From NCBI GenBank assembly GCA_958496175.1, contig OY292279.1:14198001-14262000 (forward strand): a stretch of 64,000 nt of DNA. The letters run 5' to 3'. Position 1 is the stretch's first letter; every line of letters begins with the position of its first letter. Positions 21,953 to 34,375 of the stretch are shown here, in pieces. The translations under genes were made by a program, and so were the position numbers. The notes under the pieces are model-generated. The model had not been told where the DNA came from, made no database searches, and saw only the letters and a program-made list of their open reading frames with translations. The DNA comes from Sisyra terminalis (taxonomy: Eukaryota; Arthropoda; Insecta; Neuroptera; Sisyridae).

Positions 21953-23605
21953 TATTTCACATAGTTTGAAAAAATTATATTCACTCAGCAAGACTTCAGT
22001 AAACCTAATCAAAGATTCGGAATTAGCAGGATTGATTAGGAATTCGAGCTTTTTTTTATGTAAAAATCTAGCAAATATTCGTTGATTTATTGGTTTAAAA
22101 CATGATGCTATCTTTCTTTTAAATTCCTCTGAAACAAATGCTTTGGGATACAAGCGGGTAATTCAAAGAATTTTTTCATCTATTTTCTATCGATTAACAG
22201 GGCCAGGAAAATTTATGATTAGTCAAAGCTGCTTTAAAATAAATTGAAAAATACGAGACGTCCAAATAAATAAGGGTGCGGAATATTATCCAAACATATG
22301 TCTAAGAGGGTGGCAAAATGAGATCATTTGTAAGATAAATGTATTTTTCGATGGTTAAAAATATCATGCGGGAACGAGTTAAAGTTCCCTACCCGCGGAG
22401 GCTTTCATCATAAAAACGCTCTCTGATCTAAGAATTTTATCAACCGACTTGTAATTCACTAAGTTTACGATTTCGTTCACAAATCAATTTTTGTTTGTTA
22501 TCGTTGAAATGTGGCCCCATAAATTGTCTTTAATTTATCGCGTAACGTGTGAAGAAAAAGCGAAGGAAAGACTCTCGAGAAAGGACGACGGGGAAAAGCG
22601 AAACGATCGCTTGATTTAGTTGTTTTTATACTCCGATCCATTACGGGCTTTTTTTTCCCAAATTTAACACAACAGTAACCACTTTAGTCCCCCCCCAATC
22701 CCATACCTGCCAAAAAAATAAAACTCCAAAAATTAATTAATTTCTCTAATTATTCCCGAAATTGAAAGTCGTTTGCGTGTACTAATAATTCGTATAGCAA
22801 TTTAACCCCAAATGCGCCCCTCATATTTAAATTACTTTAATTAAAATACTAATGATAAGTTGATTACGATCGTGATTCCATCTCCATTCGTCGCATTCAT
22901 TAATCAATTGAACGTTCGTATATTTTGTATTAAAAATGGAAAAAATTCACGATGGAATGAAGAAAAATTACGATGACAATATCGTAAAGATCATGTTGGT
23001 GAGGTGTTATGTTATTCACTTGTAAACACAGTATAAAACAGTATACAACTGTTGTTGATCAAGTTACCTGAATATTGCCTGAATATCATGTTTCGTGTTA
23101 AGCTGTAATAAATTTCTTCGTTCGTGTATGTGAAATGGGGGTTAATAATATAAAAGGATATTGGCGTCTCTTTCTGACGAGTTTTTTAAATCTTCAGGTC
23201 TTTAAATCTTCAACTTACCAAGAAAACAAAACGGATTTCACAGAATTAAACCCTTTTGCGTCATTTTAAGTTCTACTGTTTTCTACCAGTAATCCTAAAT
23301 CACGATCTAAATCTAAAATAGGTATATATTATGATATCATAACTATGTTTTATGCGTTCGAAAAATTCAAGATAAAATAAACAAGAGGTTGCTTTACGCA
23401 GTTCTACCCTCTTTCAAATTGCAATTTTTTCAGCATAATTCTGTCAAAAATCTATTTATCCTAAAAATACTACAATTTATACAAGTATTTATTTGTCAAA
23501 TAGTTACGTTTAAGTACATAGCCCATTGACTTTTGGTATAACCTAAGCTGATAAATAGAACATAAACAGCAAAAGTTAAAATTATCTAATTAAATTTTAA
23601 TACAC
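21953..23605. other. Spacer with a GC-richer block near 22370-22620
   Basis: The block includes GGCCCCATAAATTG and several CGATCG/TCTCGAGA-like stretches and could be regulatory. No gene recognised. The surrounding DNA is AT-rich. Confidence 0.4.
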
Positions 23606-24049
23606 TAAGGCCCGGTATTTTCACATTTAGATAGTGACGTTTATCTTCTAGATAAAATTTTAACCGGAAGATAGAGAAAACATGCGTATTTCCACATAAA
23701 AATAGTCATATCTTCAGGATAAAGTTAGACTATCTCCTAGATTGTTTATTCAGTACTCAGACTTCCAAATAGTCTTTTTATTTAATAGATAGAATATACA
23801 TCGCCTCCTTATTGTTTCTGCACATTGTTAGTGCTGTCAAGCTTAAGTGAAGCGAAAAAATTATATTACGAAATTGCAAGAATTTTCTGCCTATTTGTAG
23901 ATTTACGAATTTATTAGGTAAATATGTTGGTGTATATTATCTATGTGTAAATTAAATAAGCATCAATTTCATGTAATTATACATAAACAATATTAATTAG
24001 TTACTTTGTTGATACATTACAGTTATAAATAAAAGTGAAAATAATTACT

Positions 24050-24439
24050 ATGGATGATTTGGAATTACTTAGTGACCCTGAGGACGAATTGATTTAACTT
24101 ATAGAAATTATAAATCCTGAACAACAATATAATGTAAGGCCAAAAATTGATCATTTTGAGAAATGGACAGACCAATAATTTTTCCAAAGATTTCATTTTT
24201 CAAAACTTACGGTCAAATTTATATCATGACAAATTGATGAAAAATGTGCAGTACTACACAATATAGCGATAGACCGAATGGAAGAAAATTTTGACACCGA
24301 TGAGAATTCGGACATAGAAGACAATATTCTTCCAGAAGAACAGGAAAGAAATATTGAAATTCATAATGATTTTTCCGTAAACCTTTTATTGATTATTTTA
24401 GGAATTAATTGCATCAATAAAACGTTTAACAAGAAATAA
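24050..24439 (+). pseudogene. Harbinger transposase (HARBI1-like) remnant
   Basis: From ATG at 24050, one frame runs 130 codons to TAA at 24437-24439 with only three internal stops and no frameshift. It begins MDDLELLSDPEDELI, then KIDHFEKWTD and FFQRFHFSKLTVKFI, matching the N-terminal 'F-x-x-F-RLSK-x-T-V' region of Harbinger transposases. It then jumps to CAVLHNIAIDRMEE, matching the conserved C-terminal 'C-x-LHN' region. The DDE catalytic region, expected between these parts in a protein of about 350 residues, has been deleted in frame. A full protein would catalyse cut-and-paste transposition in the nucleus. Confidence 0.8.
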
Positions 24440-24503
24440 TAAAATAAATATATATTTGTATTATGGAAATAAAAATGTGTTATTTAATAAAAGTTGTATA
24501 AAA

Positions 24504-24738
24504 TTATGCATTTTTTAGTTGTTTTTTCTTAATAGAAATTTCAATATCCATAAGTTTCATTTTCTTACGATGCATTTCTTCTGCCTTCTTCTCTTCTTGA
24601 TTAATATTATGAATTTGATTCATTAACAGTTCGGTTTTAGGGTTTAAAATTTTATCTAATTTTATAATTCAACAAATAAACTTCTTCATTATTGAAATTT
24701 GGAGTTCGGGTTCGTTTTTTATTAATTTCGTTAGACAT
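24504..24738 (-). pseudogene. Harbinger Myb/SANT-like accessory protein remnant
   Basis: From ATG at 24738 (minus strand) the frame reads MSNEINKKRTRTPNF, then NNEEVYLL, matching the start of Myb/SANT-like (trihelix) proteins of Harbingers ('RTPNF-x-x-x-E'). It soon breaks. A different frame near the end reads EEKKAEEMHRKKMKLMDIEI, then SIKKKQLKNA and a stop at 24506-24504, matching their C-terminal coiled tail. Most of the DNA-binding domain is missing. In active elements this protein helps the transposase bind the ends and enter the nucleus. The gene converges on the transposase remnant with a gap of about 64 bp. Confidence 0.7.
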
Positions 24739-25108
24739 TCTAAATTATAAGTTATTAATTTGCAGAATGACTATTTTTATATTTCAAATTCAGTAAGTAT
24801 AAGAGACAACTACAAAACTTCATTTTTTTTACACAATGGTAGTAATTCTTACGAAAGGTGTCTCTTTCTAACGCCTCTGATATCGCTATCAACTTGTCTT
24901 TGTTTATCAATATATTGTTTCCTATACTGGTCATCACTGGCTTATTCATAAACTGTCATTACTTTTCTATTCTTTTTTATAAGATATCATGCAAATAACT
25001 AACCGGAGTTTGTTTTGGTTGAAAATACAGTTTTGATTTATCTTACAGATAAAATTTTATCTAATAGATAGCTATCATGGAGATAAAGCCTACCTATCCT
25101 GGGCCTAA

Positions 25109-26944
25109 CTAATAAATTAAATCAAAACTATTTTCATTTAATTTATAAAATGTAAGTGTTTTAGCAATTTCATTGATTCCTTGATCCAAAATCGAAAAGT
25201 GGAAAATGATGGAAAAATATTTTGACTTCTTCATAACTCATCTGTTTTTACAGTCACGAGCCGCCCTTGGTTATAAGCAGGAATAAATTTATAAGTTAGA
25301 TTTGTCTTTCCCTTTTTTTCTTTCGAATTGGGTATACGAGTATATATAAGTGAAAATAGCAAATAACTGGAATAATAACATCAATGATTTGGAATAGGAA
25401 CATCTAAAAACAATATTTTTTTTCAAAAGTGACTACCATATTTTCCAATATCTTACAAAAAATGTCGTCCTAAAATGCGTCACATAGACGAAGTCGCAAG
25501 TATAATCTAATCACTAATAGAAGGCAACCAATAGCAAGCTGAAGTTAGTACCAATCAAGTATCAACTAATCAAGTACTGTCCCTCATAAGAAAATAGAAA
25601 ATTAATTTCGATTAATCCCTGGAGGTGGATAACAATGAATAAATTAAAATGGAGAATCCAAATTCCACTTTGATGAGATGTGGTCGTTCGAATATATAAG
25701 CAGAGATCTGGTGGTTGCATTGTAATTATACGAGGATTGTGATTAGTGTGGGAGTTTCATAGAAGGGAACACTTGTAATCCTGTCGAGACACTATATGCT
25801 ATATAAATACAAGAGAAGCAATAACAAAAGGGGATGAAATTTTTCTTAATGGAAATCGACACACTAATGTTATTGTTCTGGCTCAGTGATCCATAAAGGT
25901 ATGTTCGAAGGGTGTAATAAAACTATCGATAAATTTTCGAAATTTCCTTTAATCGAAAGACGTGATGGTTTTAATTTGAAATGTGTAACAACGGGAAATT
26001 CTTAAGCGCATGGAGTCTAAATGATTTTTTCTACCCCTAATTTTTTTCTGTGTTTAGAAACTGATGTATTTTAAACTGAATCATTCTACTTTGAAAATGA
26101 AATTTTAAGGGAGCAATAGCTTCTTTTTTTTTGGGGAAAAAATCGATACGGGTTCCATCTGTCGTTTTTGTTATCTTTTTTTTTCGGTTGATTACAAGGC
26201 GGGAGTTAATACAGTTGATTGTATAAATTTATTTGAAACTGATCGATTACCAACTTTCGTAGATAGCAGGGTTTGCCATCGGGAATTTAGGGTGGGTATC
26301 GAAGAATGGGTGCGAGGTGGTTGTATGAGTCTCAAAAGGGAATAAATAGGGATGTGAAGCATGACGCATTGAGAATAAGGACTGATTGGAATAGTCCGGA
26401 TATTGAATGCCCTCCTTAGATGACGTTTCCTAGCAGGATTGCGTTCATCCCTCCCTTCATCAACGGTCCACTGCATCCGTTACTAAGTAACAAGCTTCAA
26501 GTCATAATAATGTATGGCGATCGAAAAGCTACCCCTACACGTGCACCACCTCCCCATCATTATATGATAAGCATAAATGGATTGATAGGGTGGAATTGCA
26601 ATTGGACACTTCTCGTATTTGAATTTTTTGGCACATAAATAAAATGGACAATGTTTTATTTTCATATCAATACAGAAACAAGATGAATTATAAAACAAAA
26701 AAAAAGAGAGAAAACAGGGAAAATTTTATTACATTGAGTAAGAAAATCGGAAAATCGGTGCCAATTTTAAAAGTTTGATCGTTAAAAACTTAATTTTCAG
26801 TATTGAGAATTTTTATTTGTAGTGCTTTTATAAAGCTTTTATAAAAAAAAATATTTCTGATTTTCGAAAAATAGTAATATTTCACTTAGATACTTCAATA
26901 AAATTATTGTTTTTATGTAAGGTTCAATTCCAGTGTTAATAACA
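25109..26944. other. AT-rich spacer with a GC-richer block near 26260-26640
   Basis: Two overlapping ORFs on opposite strands (72 and 94 codons) fall in the block and show no domain. No gene recognised elsewhere. Confidence 0.45.
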
Positions 26945-27212
26945 ACAAATAATAATATCAGGTTCATGGGTAATTGGAATATATTTTTAAATTAGTTTAA
27001 ACAATCATTGGTTTTGCGACGTTTTTTCTTTACTATCAAGACTTTTTCAAGCTCTGAAAGTATTATAATATTAACAACAAATATTGATAATAAATATATA
27101 AATATATTTTAAAATATTGATAATAAAAACGAAACGTCGCAAAACCAATAATTGTTTAAATTAATTTAAAAATATATTCCAATTACCCGTGAACCTGATA
27201 TTATTATTGTTC
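26945..27212. mobile_element. Foldback element with degraded hammerhead-like arms
   Basis: Inverted arms of about 75-80 bp: AATAATATCAGGTTCATGG to TTTTGCGACGTTTT on the left, and CGAAACGTCGCAAAAC to CCTGATATTATTATT on the right. CGAAACGTC and its complement sit at the inner arm ends, as in the 3.6-kb element, but no CTGATGA remains. No ORF. Probably an older, more decayed relative. Confidence 0.6.
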
Positions 27213-29562
27213 TAAAATTATGGTTTTCTTGATTGATTAGGCTCTATTTCAACAATCACTTGTATCATTTTTTGGCTTTTAATCAACCGAAATTAAGTAA
27301 TTAATAACAAATAAAGATTGAACAAGCCAAGTAAAGAAATAATAATTGATAATAGCAACATACTATAATATAAGCGGCAATGGGCCAATGGGATTGAGAT
27401 ATTTAGATATATTTAATTTTTTTGATTATTGAAATTTGGAAAATTTTGCAAAAAATATTCCCACAGTCAATGTCATATACAACATAGGTACCTACATATT
27501 CAGCATAACCAAGAAGGAAAGGGTAGAAATTGGGATAATTTTTTGTTCACAAAATAGTAAAGTTAGAATATTTCGTGATTAAAAACAATATCTTTAAAAA
27601 ATGGAGTACAAAAATATTTTTTTTATAGAACTAATATAGCTAAACAGTAAATTCCCGACTATCCAAACTAAAGTTGGGAAGAGGCGGCAGAGATTATCGA
27701 AAAAAACGTATAATCCAAACTATAATCAATTATTTCTAAAATACAACATATATTATGCATTACTAAGGGCCAAAAAAATGTTTTAACATGCATAACGGCC
27801 TTTATTTTTAAGAAAACCAATGACTCCCCCACAAATATTTAAAAAATCATACACAGAAAATCCACCAACCGGATAATCCGGTAACCGATAATAATCGAGA
27901 GCTTATTGCAGTTCCATATTTTTTATGAAAAAGGCAGTATGAACCTCTGAACCAAATTCAAATTTTAGATCAATCGGTTAATTTAATTTTAAGAGTTTAT
28001 AAATTTATGTTTTTTCCAAATGTTTAATTCAAAATATAATTGCATTTAATATGTTTTTCTACTAGACATACACACCATTTCTTATAGTTCCAGTGGTGGT
28101 TGTTTTTAAAGAAGATTCAACGCTATGTTCAATATTTTTTTTCATTCAGCGTTTTTAATTTTTTAACCTAACAGGTTCGGTAAAAATTCGAAAGAATAAA
28201 CAATATATTTTTTTTTTCTTATTTTTCTCGTAAAATTTTAAAGTAACCCTTCAGTTATGTTTATCAACACTGAAATTTCCGTAGGTACTCCAAGAGTCTC
28301 TGACTCATTATTATTGCTAGGTAAAATAGAAAAACATTGTCTGGTTTTTTAATACTTCCGTAAGTCTCCGTGGTTCGTATTTCCGGCCGTTAATTCTTGA
28401 CCAAACGAGGTTCGAAAAGGAAAAATTCTATCGAAGAAATCGACGACCGTTATCTTTCAATAATAAATCATTCTCGTAAGCATTTAACGAAAAAAAATCA
28501 TCACTCTTTCCCCATCGAGGAGCATAAAATGCCACAAAGAAGACACACGCACATTATATGATAATTTTTTTATTTAAAACAATTCGAAAAAAGTGCAATT
28601 AGACTTTATAATTGCAAAAGAGCGACAAACAACTGCCTTTCATTTTACGCTCGGCTGCTCATCGAATGAAACCAATTTCGAAAAAAGATGCTATTGGCGC
28701 TTTTTATCATAATTCATCAATAAACAATTAAATTTATTGGTTTTCGCGTTTTTTTTAAACTGATTAAAATGTATAGAGCTGATGGCAAGTCGAAATAACG
28801 TAGAAAAATGATTAAAATATTTGTGTTAATTTTTTCAATTAATATTAAATTAATTAATAATGCAAAAGAATGTAAAGGCATGAAATGCGATATGAAAAAA
28901 ATCCTGGCATTCTACAAGACGCGATCAGTTTCCAAACGTGCACTTAGTGCATACTGATTTTTGCAGATATTTTCTTCTTGTTTGATTTTCTTAAAGCGTG
29001 AGAATAAACCGTGCACATGAGAAACAATTTCCCAGACTCCGGTTTGTTTCCCAATGCAAGTGGATCAGGGACGGACTGCAACATTCAAACGGCCCAATAA
29101 TATTAGCACGTAGATGATTCGGAACCAAAATTTTCTTTTCTTTCCTAAATTTTTTTGAATTTATCGAATGTTTCTGACAATTTTCTTTGGACAACTTTTA
29201 AAAATCAAAAAATCATCCCTGAAATTACAGCAATTGGACTGTTCGAATACATTCTTCCTTTCAACAGGATAAAGACTCCATTTCTTCTCTTTATTTTTTG
29301 AGTTCTTCCAATTTTCTTCCAATCTTCCAATTTTTATTCAATATAACATCCAAAGCTAATCATTTTCCTCTATTAACTTAATTTACCCAGCTAGCGTTTT
29401 TTGTCACCAAATCGACGAATGTTCTATCTTCTTTGACTCTTTCAATAATTCTGCATTAGTTGCAGAAGTGTATAAGCTACATAAGTTGTCGTTTATTTAA
29501 TTTATTTTTTTAGCGTCACATCTCAAAACTCTAATAACTTCTTTTCTTAAAATCAGATTCAA
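27213..29562. other. AT-rich spacer
   Basis: No gene recognised. A lone hAT-like end, CAGGGACGGACTGC, occurs at 29066 without a recognisable partner. Confidence 0.5.
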
Positions 29563-29662
29563 TTTTTTCCGCTGATTTTGAACAGCTATACTGTTCATAC
29601 TGTTTATTCAATTTACATATTTCAATTGCCAACCAATCTTTCTCAGTGATCATCAAGTAGTA
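29563..29662 (-). mobile_element. Hammerhead element, internally deleted fragment (copy 3)
   Basis: CGCTGATTTTGAACAG and ATACTGTTC match the asymmetric end of copies 1 and 2. The sequence then jumps to TTTCAATTGCCAACCAATC and AGTGATCATCAAGTAGT from their central region. The core now reads CTGAGAA on the minus strand, losing the conserved G, so it should be inactive. The inverted arms are missing. Confidence 0.6.
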
Positions 29663-30002
29663 TTGTAAAAACACATTGCATAAACATTTCGTTTCTTGTT
29701 TTTGACCCAAACAAAGCTAAAATATATGAAAAACAAACTAAAATATAATAAAAAGTTCTACATTAAAATTTAAATTTGATATTGTTTAATTATTTGTGCA
29801 GTTTTCAATGAATCTTTTAATTTTAAACCATATTTCATATCATAACTCTTATTTGAAACAAAAAATAAAAAAAGAGTTATAGCTGTCAGCGGTGGATGGT
29901 TGTGGATTATTAAGGAATTTGACGAGGGATGTGCAATTGCAAATCATTTTTGTCACAAATATATTATATTATAAAAAAATCTTCTACAAATCTAGATATA
30001 AA

Positions 30003-30174
30003 GCTTACAGGAGGACGAGTGGTCGAGGTTATCACTCCAAAACTGGTAGGTGTTTGGTTCGATCCTCATATCTAGCAAAGTTTCGATATTTCTCGATTAC
30101 GGGTTTTTATTAACTCTAGAGTCGTAAAAGACCTAAGAACTTCTAAAGTGGTAGGAAATAACAATTAAAAAAAG
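30003..30174 (+). mobile_element. tRNA-derived SINE, copy 2
   Basis: Matches copy 1 (11262-11433) in opposite orientation. GGACGAGTGGTCGAGG (from 30013) is an A-box-like stretch and GGTTCGATCC (30056-30065) a good B box. The tRNA-related head is followed by the shared body (CGATATTTCTCG, CTAGAGTCG, GACCTAAG) and an A-rich tail ACAATTAAAAAAA. The spacing of the boxes suits RNA polymerase III. This copy has the better B box of the two. It is not a functional tRNA because the acceptor and anticodon arms do not fold properly. Confidence 0.75.
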
Positions 30175-32191
30175 TTTAAAAGAAAATCAATTTTATAAAT
30201 TATAAAACTTCAAGAACTTATAGTATATTTTAATGGTTTAAGACTGTATATTGAAAAAGGATATGCTGGAAAATTATATTTTTCAATAGAATTATTTAAA
30301 TTTATTTTGTTATAACAAGAAAGTGTTCTTATATTTTCCCTAAATATTATTTTCCACAGTACCATGCCATATAATTTTATATACCCAATAAACTATTCAA
30401 TACTTTTGTAATCAGAATTTTCAACTGTAGAGTTATATGTCAGTGAATTTGGTACTACAAATTTTTAACTACAAGAAAATAGAGTTTTTTTTTAAGTGTA
30501 GGTTAATTAATTTATTTTGATAATGCTTTTATAAAATCTTTTCAATATATATTAAAAAAGGTTTTCTTCTATATTTTAGAGAGTGATATTTATTATTGAC
30601 ATTGGTTTAATTATTTTTAAACAAGCAAATGTTGCGTTATGTTCTTCAAAAGAAATTATCAATAAAATAATAAATTGCACCTTTGCAGCTTAATATTTTA
30701 ATTAGGAAAGATTTTTAATGTCCTAAAATTATGTATTGATTATCTTAATATATCAAAGCTCTTAGGAAAATAGGAATACCGCAAAACGTAAATTGTAGGA
30801 ACCATTGAATATAAATTCCATACCATATAGTGAAAAACAATAATTTATGGTTTGGGTCCAAAAATATAGCAAGATTCTGTATAGTATTTTAAAATCCCAC
30901 CTCTAGTTGTGTTGTTATCTAAATGACTAGTTTTCGTAATACACTAATTTGACGAACAAAAAAATTGGGAAATTCAAGCTTTAAAATTTTGTTGACGTAG
31001 CAAAAGCTCTAAGCTTTGGGTAACTTGCTGCAACCATTTGGTGATTGCATTAAATTTTCTTATACCAGTCCGCCTCTGGAGTGGATTATGACGATGACGA
31101 TGCAAGTGGTAATAACTCAATTGAAATGCATAAATAGATTATGACGTCAAAATAATCAACTTGGTTCAAATTGGTCAAGACAAGGTATAAGTGGAATGAA
31201 ATACGAGCGAATTGAGGATTTACGTACCTTAACGACTTTATTTAATCAATATCGCACGGTACTTGCTCGTAATTATCGGCAATTTTTCTAATTAATTAAT
31301 TGTGCAACTTGTGTCTATTAGCTCAATTTGGAATTGCAGTTATTGAGGTCGGCTCAATTGAGGGAATTGAGTGATTATTTGACTCAGATAGGACCAAGTG
31401 CCAGGTGTTTTTCATTTCTTTTTTCGGTTTGCGACTGAAATATTCGTTTATACATAAATTTATTAAGGGAGAGCTGAATCAGGCAGGTAGAAAGAACGTG
31501 GAGGTCGCGATCAGAATTCATAAACATCATCGACTTGTCGTGGTTGTTTCAGCTGAAGACGAACGGGGCGGTAAAATGCGACCGTCAACAGATTGTGAGA
31601 TTTCAATCGACTTGTTTTATTGACATTTGTTGCCTGTAATGTAAACGGAATAATGGCTTTCATACGAATAAATATGTCGAGAGAAAAAAGTCCAACTAGT
31701 TTCATATTGTACGACGTATTTCTTTTACTGGTAAAGAATGAAAGAAAAACCGCTTTATCTAAATGTTGGCCATTTTAAATTCAAATGCAATCTACCCCAT
31801 TGCTTTGAACTGCCCTGGTATGTGAAACCAAAATAAAGTTCAATTGTGTGTCCCCCTGATATGCAATTTCTTGAAACTACCCTCTGATATCCACCATAAC
31901 GTTATAGTTTTGACCAAAACAGTTGCGAACTAAACACATACATCAAAAATATTTTCAAAATAAGCAAATTTTAACAAGTTTTAATTAAGTTCTATTAAAT
32001 TGGTCCAAAATAATTTAAGAAATAAATTTAAGTAAAATATACAATTTTTTAAAGAAGAATATTAAGATTTTTCAGCAAAAGATTTCACATATTCCGGCAA
32101 TTAAATCACATATTCTTAAATGTTATTTTTTTTCTAATGAGCCAAAATTGGGTATATTTCAGAACTTAAGGTGATACTATTAGATGTTTTA
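30175..32191. other. AT-rich spacer with a GC-richer block near 31490-31620
   Basis: The block contains opposed ORFs of 72 and 64 codons with no known domain. No gene recognised elsewhere. Confidence 0.45.
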
Positions 32192-32669
32192 GGAAGTAAT
32201 TTCGTTTTTTTTTTAAATAAATATTTAAAACACTAAATTTTGTTACAACTTTTAATTTTAAATCAATAATCAAATCAGCTTTCATAGTGTTAACGTTTTG
32301 ACATCTAGTGTGCAAATTTTTAATGCCAAATTAGTAAAAATCAATTGACTACTAAGAAAATACTACTAAGTACTACTTAGGATCATCATTAAAGCTTTCA
32401 ATTGTTTTACCCCTTAGAAAATGAAATAACGATTAAAAAATTAGAAATCCGATGGACTAACTTTGGACGATTATAGTAAGTACGGCAATGTCACCTTCCT
32501 ATCTAATTTATTAGTTTTTCTAGGGGCTTTTCTTCTGCAAAGAGGTCATGAATTTATTAGCTACTAAGTCACTCTAATCATTAAATGTCTTAAATACCAT
32601 TTTTACAAATACTTATAAGCAGATAATGACAATTGAATGACTTTAAGCTTAAAAAACAAAATTACTTCC
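32192..32669. mobile_element. Short TIR element, copy 1
   Basis: A 478-bp element with ends GGAAGTAATTTCGTTTTTT and, read inward from the right, GGAAGTAATTTTGTTTTTT. It shares AACGTTTTGACATCTAGTG, TAAAAATCAATTGA and GGGCTTTTCTTCTGCA with the copy at 39840-40653. No ORF and no clear target duplication, so the superfamily is not assigned. Confidence 0.7.
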
Positions 32670-34129
32670 CGGTACGCACAATGTTTTACAGAAATATGGA
32701 CAATTTTCGGAATAATTTCCAAAATTCAATAAATATTCAATATCTTTTTGCTTAAGATGTAAGGATTGACCTTATTATTGGTTGATAGTATCCCGTGAAA
32801 TATATCGAAGATAAAACAATAATTCATTTCATTATTTTGTATGTATAAGAAACCCAATTTAAATTAAACTCTTATTTTGATTTTGATGGAAGTAAGGTCT
32901 TGAACTTCATCCTGATTGAGTCCTCATTGAGTTATTCGTGTGTGATTTTTCAGGAAGTTATAAATTCGGTATTTGTCAAAGATATTTTCTGGACATATAT
33001 TGTGCACGTTTATAGTTCAAACTTATGTTCGTATTGGTTCTAAAAAGCAATTGGTATGTACAAAATTTATTTTGCAGTATTTATGGCATTTTTAAAGAAA
33101 ATAAATTATGAAAAAACAATTGAAAATAGCAATTCTTCAAATAAAAATTTTCGTAGTGAATATTATTAAAAGTGCATTTTCAATTTGTTTAAGAATGGAG
33201 GGTTACCTGATTGGCGTAATTGTTACTTTTGACTGCACTTAAAGAGCTTTAGAAAAATGTACTTTAGAAAAATATTAGCATTAATAAAAAAGTGATCTAT
33301 ATTATTGATTGTAATAAAATTAACAAATTATTAATTTTAATAGATCATAGTTATCAACAACAAAGAGGCTATGACTTGTACTTACTACTGCATGCTTATG
33401 TAATTTTTTCGATGACTAGCCTATAAAAATTTTACAACAATAGACTCAAATCTTACATCTAATTAGTATTCCGGAATACAAATATTATAATGCAATGCAA
33501 TACAATAAAAATTATTGCAGACAATATGGCAATAAAGTCCTATCAATGCGTCATCTGTGTATTTTTTCAGTTTATGTCATAGACTTGACATTTTTTTATA
33601 AGATACAGGTTCGTTTAATTGTTTGAATAAAATAAAAATAAAATGTTAAGGAATTCAAAATGATAAAATTTATCCACTGACGTATGAAAAATGGTTTTTA
33701 TTAAGTTTCATAATTATATTTGAGATGCATAAATGTTTGACCTGTAAATTTTTTTGCAGAATATTAAGATAAAAATAACGAGTGTTAATAATGCATTTAT
33801 CAATATAAAGTTTCCTTTAATCATAATTCTTTAATTAGCTGAAAATAACTATATCCAATATTTTTTTCCATGTAAAATGTTCCATGCAAAAACTTTCCAT
33901 ATGGACTTATTTAACAGTTACGTTCTACCTCTACAACCATAAATGAAATTCAACAAAATATTTCCCTTATTAATAAACTTATAAATAAGTTGACTCTATT
34001 TTTGGTTACAAAATTTAAACTTCAACTCATTTAATTGGGGGTAACTATACAAAATCTTACAATTAGAAGTAACGAAAAATCAATTTTGGTTTTTAAAATA
34101 TATTTTTGACACTAAGAACAAGTTATTGC
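32670..34129. other. AT-rich spacer
   Basis: No ORF, repeat or RNA gene recognised. Confidence 0.55.
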
Positions 34130-34375
34130 AATTATCGTAAGAATAGCAACAAATTTAAAAAATCAAGCGATAAATTTCCAAATTGAAACCGTTTCAGTGA
34201 CTATTGTTGGCTTCTTCAGGCGAAACTTGAAGGTTGACAATCTAATCTAAGACAAAAAAAATTCAAGTTTAGTCTGAAAAAGGCAGCAACTAGTCGACGA
34301 AACGTTGCAAATTTGGGAATTGTTTGATAACTTAAAACTTTGTTCCTATTTCTTTGATAATTTTTTTCTTATTCA
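34130..34375. mobile_element. Foldback element with decayed hammerhead-like arms
   Basis: Imperfect inverted arms extend to both sides of about 34250. The inner parts, GGCTTCTTCAGGCGAAAC and GTCTGAAAAAGGC, correspond to a mutated CTGATGA block. GACGAAACGTTGC at about 34300 keeps the GAAACGTT block. Neither strand retains an intact core. No ORF. Confidence 0.5.

Larger units (their letters stand above)
23606..25108 (+). mobile_element. Decayed PIF/Harbinger transposon with TAA target duplications
   Basis: The element spans 23609-25105 (1497 bp), flanked on each side by TAA (23606-23608 and 25106-25108), the expected three-base TWA duplication. The ends are GGCCCGGTATTTTCAC and, read inward from the right, GGCCCAGGATAGGTAG. 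Inside, two converging genes are recognisable, as in complete Harbingers: a transposase remnant on the plus strand and a Myb/SANT-like protein remnant on the minus strand. Both are broken. The element is therefore a dead internal-deletion copy. Confidence 0.85.

Noticed and set aside
22319..22329. Bantam-microRNA-like seed TGAGATCATTT
   Set aside because: Only the first 11 bases agree and no complementary upstream arm forms a hairpin.
24755..24951. Overlapping ORFs on both strands inside the Harbinger
   Set aside because: They lie in the element's non-coding right part and have no similarity to Harbinger proteins.
29066..29079. hAT-like terminal repeat CAGGGACGGACTGC
   Set aside because: No partner end or 8-bp duplication could be found nearby.
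30003..30074. Functional tRNA gene
   Set aside because: A and B boxes are present but the acceptor and anticodon stems do not form, and a second copy with a shared non-tRNA body shows it is a SINE.
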